Position numbers and translations under genes: made by a program
Origin: Pieris napi
Taxonomy: Eukaryota; Arthropoda; Insecta; Lepidoptera; Pieridae
Assembly (NCBI RefSeq): GCF_905475465.1
Contig: NC_062238.1
Coordinates: 7,606,501-7,670,500, forward strand
DNA: 64,000 nt
Direction of reading: 5' to 3'
In this document: positions 46,254 to 58,213 of the stretch, one piece after another
Layout: every line of letters begins with the position of its first letter
Position numbering within the stretch: the stretch's first letter is position 1
Notes under the pieces: generated by a model
Database searches by the model: none
Told to the model about the DNA's origin: nothing
What the model saw: only the letters and a program-made list of their open reading frames with translations

Positions 46254-49200
46254 TTACTCACGTATTCCTGGCTGCAGAATCCCGTTAACATCAGTGTAAT
46301 ATATTTGTTGCGGTAAATAGTCCTGCTTCTGTTCTATATATGTTTCAATTGGCTGAGGAACCATATCCTGTCGCCATTTGTCCATTTCCACGTCTACTTT
46401 TTGCATTCTTTCAACTTGTTTGTAGGACGGCTCGCCACCTATATAATCTCTCTTCGTTCTGTTGTGTGTTCGTATTTCGTGTTTGCGGAGGTCTGACCTA
46501 ATTCAATAGTATGTTAGTGTCATAATATGCCACAGACGTTTAATGTTAATGCAAATGTTGCATAATAATCTGTGCGGAAAGTGGCCAGACTTTATTTTTA
46601 TGTTGGCAACATTGTTATTTTAGTTCAGCAGTACCTCAATACTTAATATGACAAAATTAAACCTATATTACCTAGATTACGTGAAGCAAACAAGAATTTT
46701 ATTAATTCGCATATCTGACACTCCGGTACTTTCCGTACAGACTACCTACATCGATATTAGCTTACAGTGTAAACTTTACGTTAGGCTCATTTTGTGCCAA
46801 TTTATAGAGATATCGTTATATTGTAGTTTTGGGAGTTTAACGCGAAATAGAGTTACATGAAATAGTTTTTCAAGGATGGATGTTTGTTTAAATATAAATA
46901 ATCACACAAATGGTTTAATAAGATAAATTGTGATTAAATATATTAGTAAATGCGCGGCCACATATGCAATTAGCATAGAAAAAGTAATACAGAAAATAAA
47001 CTCCTCATGGCAAAAAGTAATAATAGACACTGACTTATCTTTCTTCGATTGATTTTAGCTATATCACATATTGATCATCTCAAAACTGTCATAGGGAAAA
47101 ACATTTTGACAGCTCCTAACTAACAACAAATATCACAGATTAGATTTGGCCGAATCGGAGTATAGACAAGAGAGGCCCTATCTCTAGCTTTAGTTTTTGG
47201 CAAATTTTCATTTTATTAATATAGTAATACTTATAATACTCAATAATACGTACTTATAGCAGAAATCCCTTCCACAGAAATTGCAAGCATGTTTTATGTT
47301 CATATGTGTTGCGTCGTGATGTTCGCGCAATCCTGCATTTGTTCGGAATGCTTTGTCGCACATAATGCACTGCAAAAAATATAAAACATTATTTCCTTTA
47401 GATTATCAAAAAACTAATTTATTTTCTAAATATGATATGAAATAACAACAACAAAAGAAAGACGCTAAAACATATTAAAAATATTTTCTTTAACTCACCT
47501 TAAACTGTTTTTCCTGGTGTGTTAGTTTATGTTTGTTCAAATTTGACGGGTTAACGAATGTGGCGGGACACGATGTACACTTGTATGGCTTCTCGCCCGT
47601 GTGTGTGCGCATATGCATCACTAGATAGTACTTGTACTTGCATTTGTAAGGGCACAGATCACAGAAGAAATTGAATGTGTTTGTATGGACAAGCCTGAGA
47701 ACATACGGACATACAATTCTATTTGAAATAAATAATTTAAAAAAGTACGTTAAAAAAAATTAACACGAGGATGTTTTGCCTTTCTCTTTTTTGAATTTCA
47801 GGATGAGCAGAAATTTTATATAATATAGTCCTATTATTTAATATACGATGGATATAGTTCATTAATTAAGTTGCTTTCGATTGTCAAACAAGTATGTCAT
47901 TTTCGTTTATTTGATATTATCAAGAAAAATCTTGAAAAAAAAACACCTATAATAAACTTTGAGCTCCCAATAGCTATTAATTTTGTCCCTATCAGTCTGG
48001 CCATAGATTAATGAAACTAAACGTGAGACTGCGGTGCCGTCAGCAAATTCTACAATAATAATTAAAGTAACTCACATATGATTTTTCAGTCTTGCAATAA
48101 CAGGAAACTCCTTACCACAAGTTGGACACTTATGTGAAATGACCTCTTTGTGAAAATGACGCATGTGCTTCGCGATACTATAGACAAGCTGACCACAAAC
48201 ATCACATGCTCGGAGCATACATTGTTTCACTTGTCTGTGGGCTATTAAACCATCCTGAAAGAAGTTTAAAGCAGCATTAGCCTAGTTCACCGTGCAGTTC
48301 TCAACCTTGGGGCTGAACTCATCTCAACTCAACTCCAGTTGTACAGCAATGGCATTTTTCTATGCAATCAACATTTCACACATCACAAAATATCGCAAGG
48401 AAACCTTCATTTGCTATGGTAAAAAATAAACTGTACACAATCTTTGTGTAAAGTTTATGTTGTTTACCCCTTTTTAATGATGATCAATGTATCATGTTTA
48501 TGACTCATTATTTGTGTATCTTCAAGCAGTTAATTTAATACATACCCTTGAAGTAAATGCCATATCACAGGAAGAACATTTTATCTCCTTTTTCTTTGGC
48601 TGTTGCTTTTGTTGTAATCTCTCCTTTTTCTTTCTTTCCAATTCCTGAGCCTCTTCATGTTTTAATCTTTTCTTCTTAAAATGGTGAAGTATTAATTGGA
48701 AGTCATGTTTTGAGTATGGATATGAGTGTAAAGATGGATCTCCTGAAAAAAATATAATTATGCTACAACTCCATAGCCTTACAAGGATTGTAAAATAAAG
48801 TGATAGTTGGTCCAGTTTGTGGGTTTGCAACTTGCCTGGCATGAAAAAATACTATAAATTTGCATACCACTCTTATACCTTCTTCATACTAACATAAAAC
48901 AAGTTATATTTAATATAACTTGTTTTATGTTATGATAATACATTCAGGAATTATCCAATTAAGTATCATGAATAACAAATGTTTCTTTACTTACTGAAGT
49001 CATGTACTACTTGAGCCTTAATATTAAATAAAGGCTAAGGCTTGTTATCTAATTTAAAGATGTATTTACCCATGGGATTCAATATCTTCTTAAATTTTCT
49101 GTCTGCAACCTCACAGTTCTTTCTAAAATTGATAGCTACCTTAAGAGATTCTAAACATTCAGTACATATGTATTTAGGTAAAGAATCATCAGTGCTAATC

Positions 49201-49691
49201 TGAAATTTAATTATATTTATTAAAGAGTTATATAAGCAATATAACTATTTTGTATTTTTTATACACACCGCTACATTGCCAATGCTGCTTATTGCTCCCA
49301 TAATATTATCATAATCTGAAATGTGTTCACTAAGTGGTGTACAACCATTTCGTCCACAAACTCTACATATCATTTCCTTTGAAAGCCGTTGTGGCAGTTG
49401 CCTAGAATTTACAAAAAACATATCTAACATATCTCTGAGTAACAATTAGTTATAAAAGTTTTTTCATCTATCTTTGGATATTATGGTATTTTTTTAAGGA
49501 GTTATTTTAATTGTTAAAGTAATGATGTACTAAATTTGTTTTATATCAAAGGAAGAGATAGTTTACCTGTCTGAAAACAGTTTGTACCAATGGTCATTCA
49601 AGCTCCCATCATCAGAAATTTTATTTGTGACAGGATAAGATACTGTGCTTAACTTTGATACCATCTTTTTTGTTAGAAATACATTCATCAT
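46254..49691 (-). CDS. ZAD-C2H2 zinc-finger protein (gene 1)
   Basis: Exons on the minus strand: 49691-49567, 49401-49269, 49199-49070, 48742-48546, 48254-48076, 47694-47499, 47369-47254 and 46497-46254. All have GT-AG introns, and the phases sum to 439 codons plus stop. Residues 53-115 form a ZAD domain (C54-x2-C57, C98-x2-C101), a zinc-binding dimerisation module of insect transcription factors. A K/E/Q-rich linker (about 150-182) follows. Then come seven finger-like units: C185..C207 (C2HC), a degenerate one at 212-230, and canonical fingers at 238-258, 266-286, 294-314, 321-342 and 349-370, with a TGEKPYK linker at 287-293. It probably binds DNA in the nucleus. The start is the first of two adjacent ATGs. 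The last exon ends CGT-GAG-TAA, where GTGAGT could instead be a donor, so the C-terminus is slightly uncertain. Confidence 0.9.
48891..48931. repeat. perfect palindrome in intron 3 of gene 1
   Basis: Arms of 19 bases (AACATAAAACAAGTTATAT and its exact complement) are separated by 3 bases. The sequence could fold as a hairpin in the pre-mRNA. Confidence 0.85.
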
Positions 49692-49803
49692 GATTTATTT
49701 TGTCAATACTGTGTGATTAATAAAAGAAAACATTTGTAGATACAAGCCAAGCTAAAACGAGAATTGAGATGTTTTGTAATTTGTTTTGACTTTTGATCAC
49801 AGT

Positions 49804-50266
49804 TAGGGATGGACTCAAGAAATAGAATCGGTGACCTTTTTGCAGATCGGATCGTGGGCATACGATCTAGTTGACTTAGAGTCAAATTAGATTTAAGTGA
49901 CGATTCGAACTATATTAAATCCACATCCAAAAAGCAAGAGAAAGTATATAGTTTTAAGGATTAAACAACGGAAACAATATAAAGTACTAATGTATGTTAA
50001 TTTTCAATTGGATTTTTGATCTATTAGAATTTGCACAACTAATAATTAAAATTTAACTACACTCCTAATAAAAATTTCATTACATTTAAAAGTTAAAACA
50101 CAAAGTTTCAGATTTGACATAAATTGTATCGCGATTCATGATCTTTGGGATTTAAAGAGGCGAATCGATGTACCAACTACCAGTCAGATCGTATGGTCGC
50201 CTGAAAATCCACTATCGAGTCAATCAAGTATACGCGACTCTCGAGTCTCGGGTAATCGCATCCCTA
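49804..50266. mobile_element. TIR element, hAT-like ends
   Basis: Begins TAGGGATG and ends CATCCCTA. A second inverted pair lies inside (CATACGATCT near 49858; AGATCGTATG near 50187). No convincing 8-bp duplication. It starts 113 bp upstream of the gene 1 start codon. Confidence 0.5.
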
Positions 50267-50438
50267 CAATATAATATTTTGTCAGTGGTCACAGATAAGC
50301 TTTACAATATACATTTCTATTTATTTTACTTTATCTTTGTGGTGTCGGCAGAAATAGTCACATAAATAATAAAAAATAGCCTTAATAAAGTTGCTTTTTT
50401 TACACACAATAAATTTTAAACTCTAAATAGTAGAGAGA

Positions 50439-51267
50439 GTGCGTTTTCCAATTACAGAGCATTATGCGACTCAGTGCCGCACAATGCCGCATAATGCTGA
50501 AGCTAAATTGGAACGTGAATTAGTTTTCAAATACATCAGCAGAGTGCGCTAAGTCAGTGTTGAAAAAAAAATGTTCTGAATAGAGTTAGCATTTAGCAAC
50601 CTCATTAATGTATAAATAATGTGTTTAACAATAATAATTGGTTCAAAACTTTTTACGCTTATTATAATAAAATATTTCATTAACATTTTTTTTACTGAAA
50701 TAAGAGAAAACCTTTAAAGAATATAAGGTTTTAACAAGCTAAATTAACAGTAAAGTATATAGTTTCATGTAAGAAGTTTACATCATTTACGTGTTGAGCA
50801 ATTTTTTTAAAATGATTTCTAAAAAAAATATATACTTTTTCAAAACCATTGCAATGTTTACAAGAGTATAATCCTGTAAAATAAATTTGTTTACAGATCC
50901 GAATTTTAAAATAAAATTTATTCATATTTTAAATGTGTAATATAAAAAAAGTAACTATTTATACCTTCATCCATACTTATATATATTTTTTTTAGTAGTT
51001 TGAAATAACTTTAATTATTTTCAAAATTTACGACGAAACAAATTTTTCAACAATAAATAATATTTACTAAGAAAATTTCGATAAATGCCAACTTAAAGAA
51101 AAAAACTGGTCAATTTTCTGTCACTGTGTTGGTATTTATTACGAGAAGCACGCGAGAGCATTCGTTTTGAGAGTGCTCTATTGTGCGAAGCGTTGCTGTA
51201 GTTGGAACATTCAACGTAGAGCATTATGCCGCATAATGCGCTCTAGTGCTGTAATTGGAAAACGCAC
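50439..51267. mobile_element. 829-bp non-autonomous TIR element
   Basis: TIR GTGCGTTTTCCAATTACAG at the left is inverted at the right end (CTGTAATTGGAAAACGCAC, 51249-51267). Just inside each end are multiple copies of the palindromic pair GCATTATGC/GCATAATGC. The interior is AT-rich without coding. The duplication is unclear (AGAG on both sides at most). Its right end is 147 bp from the gene 2 start codon. Confidence 0.75.
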
Positions 51268-51413
51268 AGAGTCTAAAGTAGTATACTCCTAAGTCCTACA
51301 TACTAATATCCAATCTGTGGTCAAAAGTTCTTAGCCCTTGTTGTTGTTTTAACAAAAACTATTATTATTTTGAAAACAATTAGAGAAATTATTCAATCTA
51401 TTTATTAAACCCC

Positions 51414-54373
51414 ATGGCTTCTTTTTTAATGTTAAAGTCAAGATCATTTGTAGACGCTATGGAAAAAAGTATGACAAATATATTACAATCGTAAGTTAAA
51501 AGTTTATTTGTTGCTTTAGCTAAACTCGTATTAATAAATAAATTTTATACTGAAATTTCAATAAAAAAACTGAAAAAGTATCATTCAAGAAATTAATAAT
51601 GTAAATAGTTTGAACATAGTAAAATTGATTAAGTTAATTTAAAGTTAAATAAGCGTGTAATCTAAAATAAAACTGATTGCAGTGTATCAGAAGATTCAAC
51701 ACTTTCTGACGTGTGTCGAATATGTAACCAAGGAAATGCTAATATTCCTATTTTTGATGATACAAGTCATATAAATATTTCCAAAGAAGTTATGCACATC
51801 ACAGGAGTTTTTGTAAGTTTTTTATAAAAAGCATATTCACCTGGTGGTATTAAATTGCACTAATTTCAAAGTACAATTTTTAGATGCATAAAATTGACAA
51901 ATATTCAAAATATATCTGTGAAAATTGCTTCAATCTACTTAAAGGATCAATATTCTTTCGGGAGCTATGTCTCAGAAACAACCAAAACTGTTTAAAAAGG
52001 CTATCAAACCGGAAAGGTAAGCTATTTAAAAATGTTATGTTGTGTCTCCTTTATCATTATTATTCTATATTCTAACTTATCTGTTACATGTTAAATGTCA
52101 TTATTTTTAGAACTTATTATGAAAACTGATCAGGAGCAGGTGTTTGAACAGGAAACACAACCAAATCACTCTGATGATGAAGTAGATACATGGCTTTGTT
52201 CCTCTTGCAATAAAGAATTTTTAGACATGGTTACATTTACTTATACTTTTGATTCATTTTTTTGTGGACTCAGGCAAGAGCAAATAAAAAACAACTAAGT
52301 TTTTTTCATATTATTTTCCAGATTTCATATGACATACACTGTACAGAATGCAATAAAAATTATGAAAATGCAGAATTAGATTTTAAGGTAGAGAAAAATG
52401 AGAGAGCATTATGTGAAGTCTGTGGCAAAACTATAGCTTGTGTTGGACAACTAACGCTTCATTTGTACGTTTTTATACAAAAAATTTAAAAAACTCGAGG
52501 ATTTTCTCAAATTTCTTGATTTTTTTAATTTTCTTAGATATAAGATAGAACCACAAGATATTTTTTTATTTCAATATTATTAATACTCATATATTATTTT
52601 ATAATTTACAGAAAAAGCCATAGCAATAGTTTTCCATACCTATGTGACACTTGTCCATACAGAGGTAGAACAGTGGAACTATTAAAAGTGCATAAAAGAA
52701 TTCATTTAAAAGTCAAACCTTTTAAGTGTACTCAATGCCCTCAAAGAACTACCACACATGGAAACTTAAAAAAGCATATGGATCGTCGGCACAGCAGTAT
52801 TCAATACAAGGTACCTACTTATTTATGTGTAATGCATGGTTAGCAAATCTTCTAATTAGAAAATAAAATTTCGATTTGTAATGTCCAACTCCCTTGGTTT
52901 GTGTATGTGCCAAGGTTTTGCTTTGAAATTCTCTAAAATCCTATACCCCTGGCGACTTCGGGCAGACGTTGTGTCCCACCACGTTTTATATTTTGATTAC
53001 TACACACACTATATTTATTGCTAAAGTAACATTTGATAAATGTGCCTAGGTGTTCCTGGACACATGTAACCAGTTCTACCAGTTACATTCATAGGATTAG
53101 GGCAAAATTGTTCTGCTCTTATTACTTATAATCGCAACTTCATTCAGTTCCATGATCGGCACCCTTTCTTAGGTCTTCCTCCAGCTTTTTCCAAAGCTCT
53201 CTTTGCCATGACATTCTTTCTCCATTTGCTTCTATATCTTCTATCCACCTTATTCTAAGGCGGTTCTCTTTCCCCTTCATCCTTTCCATATGTCTTAATA
53301 TGTACATAATATTTCATAAATTAACGAAATTTTAATTTTAAAAATAGAATTTCTATATGGTCATTCGCCCTTCTGACTCTTTCCAACCGGTCTCAATAGC
53401 TCCATTTTCTTCGACAAAAACGCTGCACATCTTTGTGACGCTAATATTATTATTACCCTCATGCGCCTAAAGAAGTTTCACTTCAATAATTATGACTTGC
53501 TTTTCGTATTCTATACATCAAGATTTACCTACTATAAAAAAAGGTATAGAATAGATGTTTTGTAGACGTGTGTTCTTCACGTGACAAACTAGTGATAGAA
53601 AGTTGTCTCCTCCTATGTACCACCACAAGAGGGTTCAACCTGTTTTGAAAGAACAAGAACAACCAACATGCATAACTTAGTTAGTCAATATATTTTTTTT
53701 AAATAGTATATTCTATCTCTTTAGTGTCCTTATTGTGAGAAGATAACATCGTCGAAGCATGACCTTACAAAACACATCGAAGATATGCATTTAAATCAAG
53801 AGCCTTTCCCATGTGATATTTGTTGTAAAACTTTTAAAATAAGGTACAGATATTTTAATATAATACAAACTCAGTGGTATGCATGTTCCATGATATTTTT
53901 CCATCGATACTTTTTAATAAACAGTTTAATTACTTTACATTCAAATGTTCAACTAATTTATATCTCGTTTTATTTCAAATCAAATTTAAACGGATATACA
54001 ATACGCTTTACATATTGAACTAATTGTGCCGTTAACAAATCACAGACGAATCGATCGCGCGTTGCGTCTTTTGTGTTTTAAAATGTGTAACCCAGTCTTA
54101 TTTATAAAAAAGCACCACAAAGACTTACTGAGCCTATTTAAGAGAACAAAATTTTGACTACAATTTAAATTCTATAATTCGTAACTTGATGGAAAGTGCG
54201 TAACGTTAGTAAACTTTTACAAATTGTATTTATTTTTCAGACATTATTTACGCAAGCACCTTAGAAAAGTTCACAAAATAAAAACGGGACACCCAAGAGG
54301 TCGTGTACCAGATTACTTGCGCTACCAAAATGAAGAAAGAAATAAAGATGTGGTTAACGCGGATGTCATGTAA
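51414..54373 (+). CDS. ZAD-C2H2 zinc-finger protein (gene 2)
   Basis: Exons: 51414-51490, 51683-51812, 51884-52016, 52111-52229, 52322-52464, 52612-52810, 53725-53843 and 54241-54373. They total 350 codons plus stop with every phase closing. The ZAD domain spans residues 36-100 (C37-x2-C40, C81-x2-C84) and is split by an intron at the same place as in gene 1. Fingers: a C2HC unit C143-x2-C146-x12-H159-x3-C163, then C2H2 units at 184-204, 212-232, 240-261, 268-289 and 297-318, and a basic tail ending NADVM. The exon 4 donor (ATG|GTTACA) is weak, but it is supported by exact alignment with gene 3. The ATG is supported by the shared start MASFLMLKS versus MTSLLFLKS in gene 3. Expected role: a sequence-specific nuclear regulator, targets unknown. 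Confidence 0.9.
53144..53290 (-). pseudogene. LINE reverse-transcriptase tail in intron 6 of gene 2
   Basis: The minus strand reads RIRWIEDIEANGERMSWQRE, then LWKKLEEDLRKGADHGTE and a stop at 53144-53146. The R-W-I-D-D-I ... W-x-x-L-E-E pattern closes many RTE/CR1-type LINE ORFs. It is truncated at both sides and antisense to the host gene. Confidence 0.6.
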
Positions 54374-54670
54374 TAAGTAAATTTGACTGAATGTGAACAG
54401 AACTCAGAAGACAGAAGGTACCTGCTACAGAAGTCTGCAAAATCTCGCTTGAAGCTTTAGAAATTTCGTGTGTAATTAGAATGTCAAGATATATAAGTAA
54501 ATTGTTTGTGAAAAGAAGTCCTTGTACATTTATAAACTCCGTTCCAAACAAAACGGTCACCTAAGAAATATTTTTTTTCATTATTTCTTTAAAACCGATG
54601 TACACGGCCATACAATTAAAAATGGTCGCCAATAAAGACAAGATGTTATTACTCTTTTAATTTAAATAAA
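54374..54670 (+). terminator. 3' UTR and polyadenylation signals of gene 2
   Basis: AATAAA hexamers at 54631-54636 and 54664-54669 follow the stop codon by about 260-290 bases and are the first plus-strand candidates. Cleavage shortly after either would fit. Confidence 0.5.
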
Positions 54671-54977
54671 GTTACAAATGCAAGAACTAAATTTGTTAAA
54701 GATTATAATTAAAAAACAAAAAAATGTTTTTTTTTTTTAATTTTTCACATAAATTTTGAGGTTATGTGAAAAAAGTATAAATACAAATCTTTTTATTATC
54801 TACAACTTTGCCATTTGACTTTTTTCCATAGGACTTTGTTTTGCCGGAAATCGAGATAAACCGTGTTTTACCCTTAAAAAGGGGGGTGACCCCTTCCTCT
54901 TTCCGAATATTCTCCTTTTCCAAATTCCAATGGGTTTCATCCTACTAAGTAGACTAATGTCTATTTGGTCTTCCTTA

Positions 54978-55141
54978 AGGCCGATTTACATTATCATTAG
55001 TGTTTAGGAGAGTGCTTTAGGATAGTACTTTAGTTGAAACATGTAAACGCTACTTGCTTTAGTAAACGCTACGCTAAAGAACTTGCCTTTCAAGTTGTAC
55101 TAAAGCACTCTCCTAAACACTAAGATAATGTAAATCGGCCT
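54978..55141. mobile_element. hairpin MITE, PIF/Harbinger-like
   Basis: The left arm AGGCCGATTTACATTATC is inverted at the right end. Further pairing (TTAGTGTTTAGGAGAGTGCT with its complement) makes most of the 164 bp self-complementary. TTA flanks both ends (54975-54977, 55142-55144). No coding. Confidence 0.75.
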
Positions 55142-55720
55142 TTATATTAAAGTTAAGCGTCAGTAGACTGAAACCATACTACTCTATAGTTTATTAGCGC
55201 CTGCCGCTTAGAAGTTTTAGGGTATGTTCCGATATACACTGCGAGTACTGTATAGTGCTCCCACTGTTCAAAAATTCGTTCCGTTATGGACTGCCAGTAT
55301 ACAGCCGCAGCGTCCTAGGGAAATATATGACGTCACAAATCCCCGCTATACTTCTACTGCGAGCACTGGCGTTTTCGAGGTAAGGTACTCGCAGTGCTTT
55401 GATCACGTGATCAATCAAAACCACTTGAATGCCTAACGGCTGATATAACTTACAGTTTAATAACAAACATTTAAAATTCTAATTAAAGAATTAGCTTGGA
55501 CTAATTAATGAAAGTTAATATAAGTTGAGTTATGATAAACAGACTTTTTCTAATTAAAAAATACTTACTTTCTTTGTAGTATTAATTCAATTGACAGTTA
55601 ATATTAATATAGATTTTTTTAATGCGATAATACTCCAATAATAGTTTTTCTTGTTGAATTGAAAAACTTTGATGCAATCATTTGAAAACTGTGTCGAAAA
55701 ACGAAGCTGACTAGTATACT
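55142..55720. repeat. spacer with a 12-bp inverted pair
   Basis: CACTGCGAGTAC (55237-55248) and GTACTCGCAGTG (55385-55396) form an inverted pair around a GC-richer core. This is perhaps another small TIR element, but its ends are not defined. Confidence 0.4.
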
Positions 55721-58183
55721 GGGGGTCTAGCCAAGATGGCTTAACAGTAGTGTATGTAGAAAGTCGAAAACTAAATTTGTATGAAAATGACAGCTCGTGT
55801 CGACAGTCGGTAGCCTAGGCCCTAAAGGCGTGAGTCGGGATACAATAAGCGACGCCATGACAGTGCTACGAAAAGACACACATTAACGCTTACGCTATTC
55901 GGTAGCCAACGGCCAATTAATGTTTCGGCAGTGTAGAAAAAACGACGTTTCTCCGCCATGTTTTAGCGTGATCTCAAAAGCTGCTGTTTGCAATAATTAA
56001 GTACAACTATTGCCATCTTTGATGGCTACCGTTTTAAAAACATGTCATATTTTGGACGTTTTAACGAAATGGTTTTAATTTGTTATCTGTCTTTTTTTAA
56101 CGTTCTCGTGTAATTATAATAATTTAAACTAGAGTTCATATTTTTAAGTTAAGAGTTTTAGTTTTTCTATGAATCAATGCGAGGATAACATAATAGACAC
56201 AGGTAAATATGAAAATATCAAGAAAATCAGCAAATTAGTAGAGGTAAATCCTAGTTATATTGGATATCTCTTATTGATATTTATATTGCATGTAAGTTCA
56301 TGAAATTGTTCTTTAAGTAAAATTATTGTACATTTTATTTGTATATTTCAGATGATAAAGCAGTCACTAATGAACATAATTAGAAGTTCTAAATATATTT
56401 TATTGTAATTATAATAGAAGCTAATGATATAATATTGATTATATTAATCAAATAAAGTGGATTTATACTTCATGAACTTTGGAAATATAAAATCTAGTGA
56501 GCAATACTAAGGAATGGTAAGCAGATATTTTCTTTAATTATTTACTAAGTTAATATACTAGAGAAGTTATTATAATATTGTTAATGAATGAGAAGTTTGA
56601 ATTCAAGTCCTTTGGGAGTTACTGACATTGTTTGGTTATTAAGAACTTTAATTGACAATAAGCAGCAGTGACAAATTAAGTATATTTTTAAGTTTAGAAT
56701 TAAGTAAAGAGTTTTAATACTAAAGTTACCTATTGAACAAACCTTGGACCGATCTTACAGTTTAGTTTGTCAGTTTTCTATTTGATCAAAGTACTAACTA
56801 AAATATTTTCTTTTCAGAAAAAGAGAAGCTATGGAGTATGAAATAATGGTTGGTTAAGTAACATTACCTCAAGAACAGGAAACAGTAACTGAAACTATGT
56901 TCTTCTACATTTAAACTTAATAAGTACAGCAGTTTGAATGTTAATGAGACATTATTATAAACAAACTGCATTTGTAGATTTTGGGAAGAATTATATCTTT
57001 ACAATAACTATTATTATTTACAATTGTTGTGTTAAGGAAACAATCACTATTTTTTAATCGCCCAGGATGTATTCATAGTAACTGTAGGTATCATAGTAAT
57101 TTTATGAAATTATCACAATATCTAACGTTAGGTTTTATGAATTGAACAATTTTTTGTATATAACAGCATACAAACAAGATATTGACATTGCTGCAAACTA
57201 ACACTTACATTTATTAGTTAATTATCTACATATATAAATATGAATACATCTACAATGTCAGTAACTCCCAAGGGACTTGAATTCAAACTTCTCATTCATT
57301 AACAATATTATAATAGATATCTCTAGTATATTGACTTAGTAAATAATTAAAGAAAATATCTGCTTACCATTACTTAGTATTGCTCACTAGATTTTATATT
57401 TCCAAAGTTCATAAAGTATAAATCCACTTCATTTGATTAATTTAAATCAATATTATATCATTATCAGCTTCTATTATAATTACAATAAAATGTATTTAGA
57501 ACTTCTAATTATGTTCATTAGTGACTGCTTTCTCATCTGAAATATACAAATAAAATGTACAATCATTTTTCTTTGTGATTATATAATATATGCAATATTA
57601 AATGGTACATATATATATTTTTCAAATTAAAGAACAATTTCATGAACTTACATGCAATATAAATATCAATAAAAGATATCCAATATAACTAGGATTTACC
57701 TCTACTAATTTGCTGATTTTCTTGATATTTTCATATTTATCTGTGTCTATTAAGTTATCCTCGCATTGATTCATTGAAAAACTAAAACTCTAAACACGAG
57801 AAAGTTAAAAAAAACAGATAACAAATTAAAATCATTTCGTTAAAACGTCCAAAATAAGACATGTTTTTAAAACGGTAGCGATTAAAGATGGCAATAGTTG
57901 TACTGAATTATTGCAAACAGCAGCTTTTGAGATCACGCTAAAACATGGCGGAGAAACGCCGTTTTTTCTACACTGCCGAAACATTAATTGGCCGTTGGCT
58001 ACCGAATAGCGTAAGCGTTAATGTGTGTCTTTTCGTAGCACTGTCATGGCGTCGCTTATTGTATCCCGACTCACGCCTTTAGGGCCTAGGCTACCGACTG
58101 TCGACACGGGCTGTCATTTTCATACAAATTTAGTTTTCGACTTTCTACATACACTACTGTTAAGCCATCTTGGCTAGACCCCC
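55721..58183. mobile_element. foldback element A, GGGGGTCTAGCC ends
   Basis: Arms of about 0.9 kb (55721-56630 and 57253-58183) are inverted copies of each other, around a 622-bp centre. The ends are GGGGGTCTAGCCAAGATGGC and its inverse. The arms contain no convincing ORF. The centre is found again, inverted, at about 59745-60509 in element B. No unambiguous target duplication was found at either end. Confidence 0.85.
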
Positions 58184-58213
58184 TGGTTACAATTTAAAAC
58201 GGAACGCAGTCCA

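Larger units (their letters stand above)
49692..51413. promoter_or_regulatory. shared upstream region of two divergent zinc-finger genes
   Basis: The start codons of gene 1 (minus) and gene 2 (plus) face away from each other across 1722 bp, so both promoters must lie here or in adjacent 5' UTRs. About three quarters of the region is taken up by two TIR elements (49804-50266 and 50439-51267). No TATA or initiator could be assigned with confidence. Confidence 0.5.

Noticed and set aside
48522..48842. 106-codon minus-strand frame as a separate gene
   Set aside because: It is exon 4 of gene 1 read through into both flanking introns; the splice sites at 48742 and 48546 fit the phases exactly.
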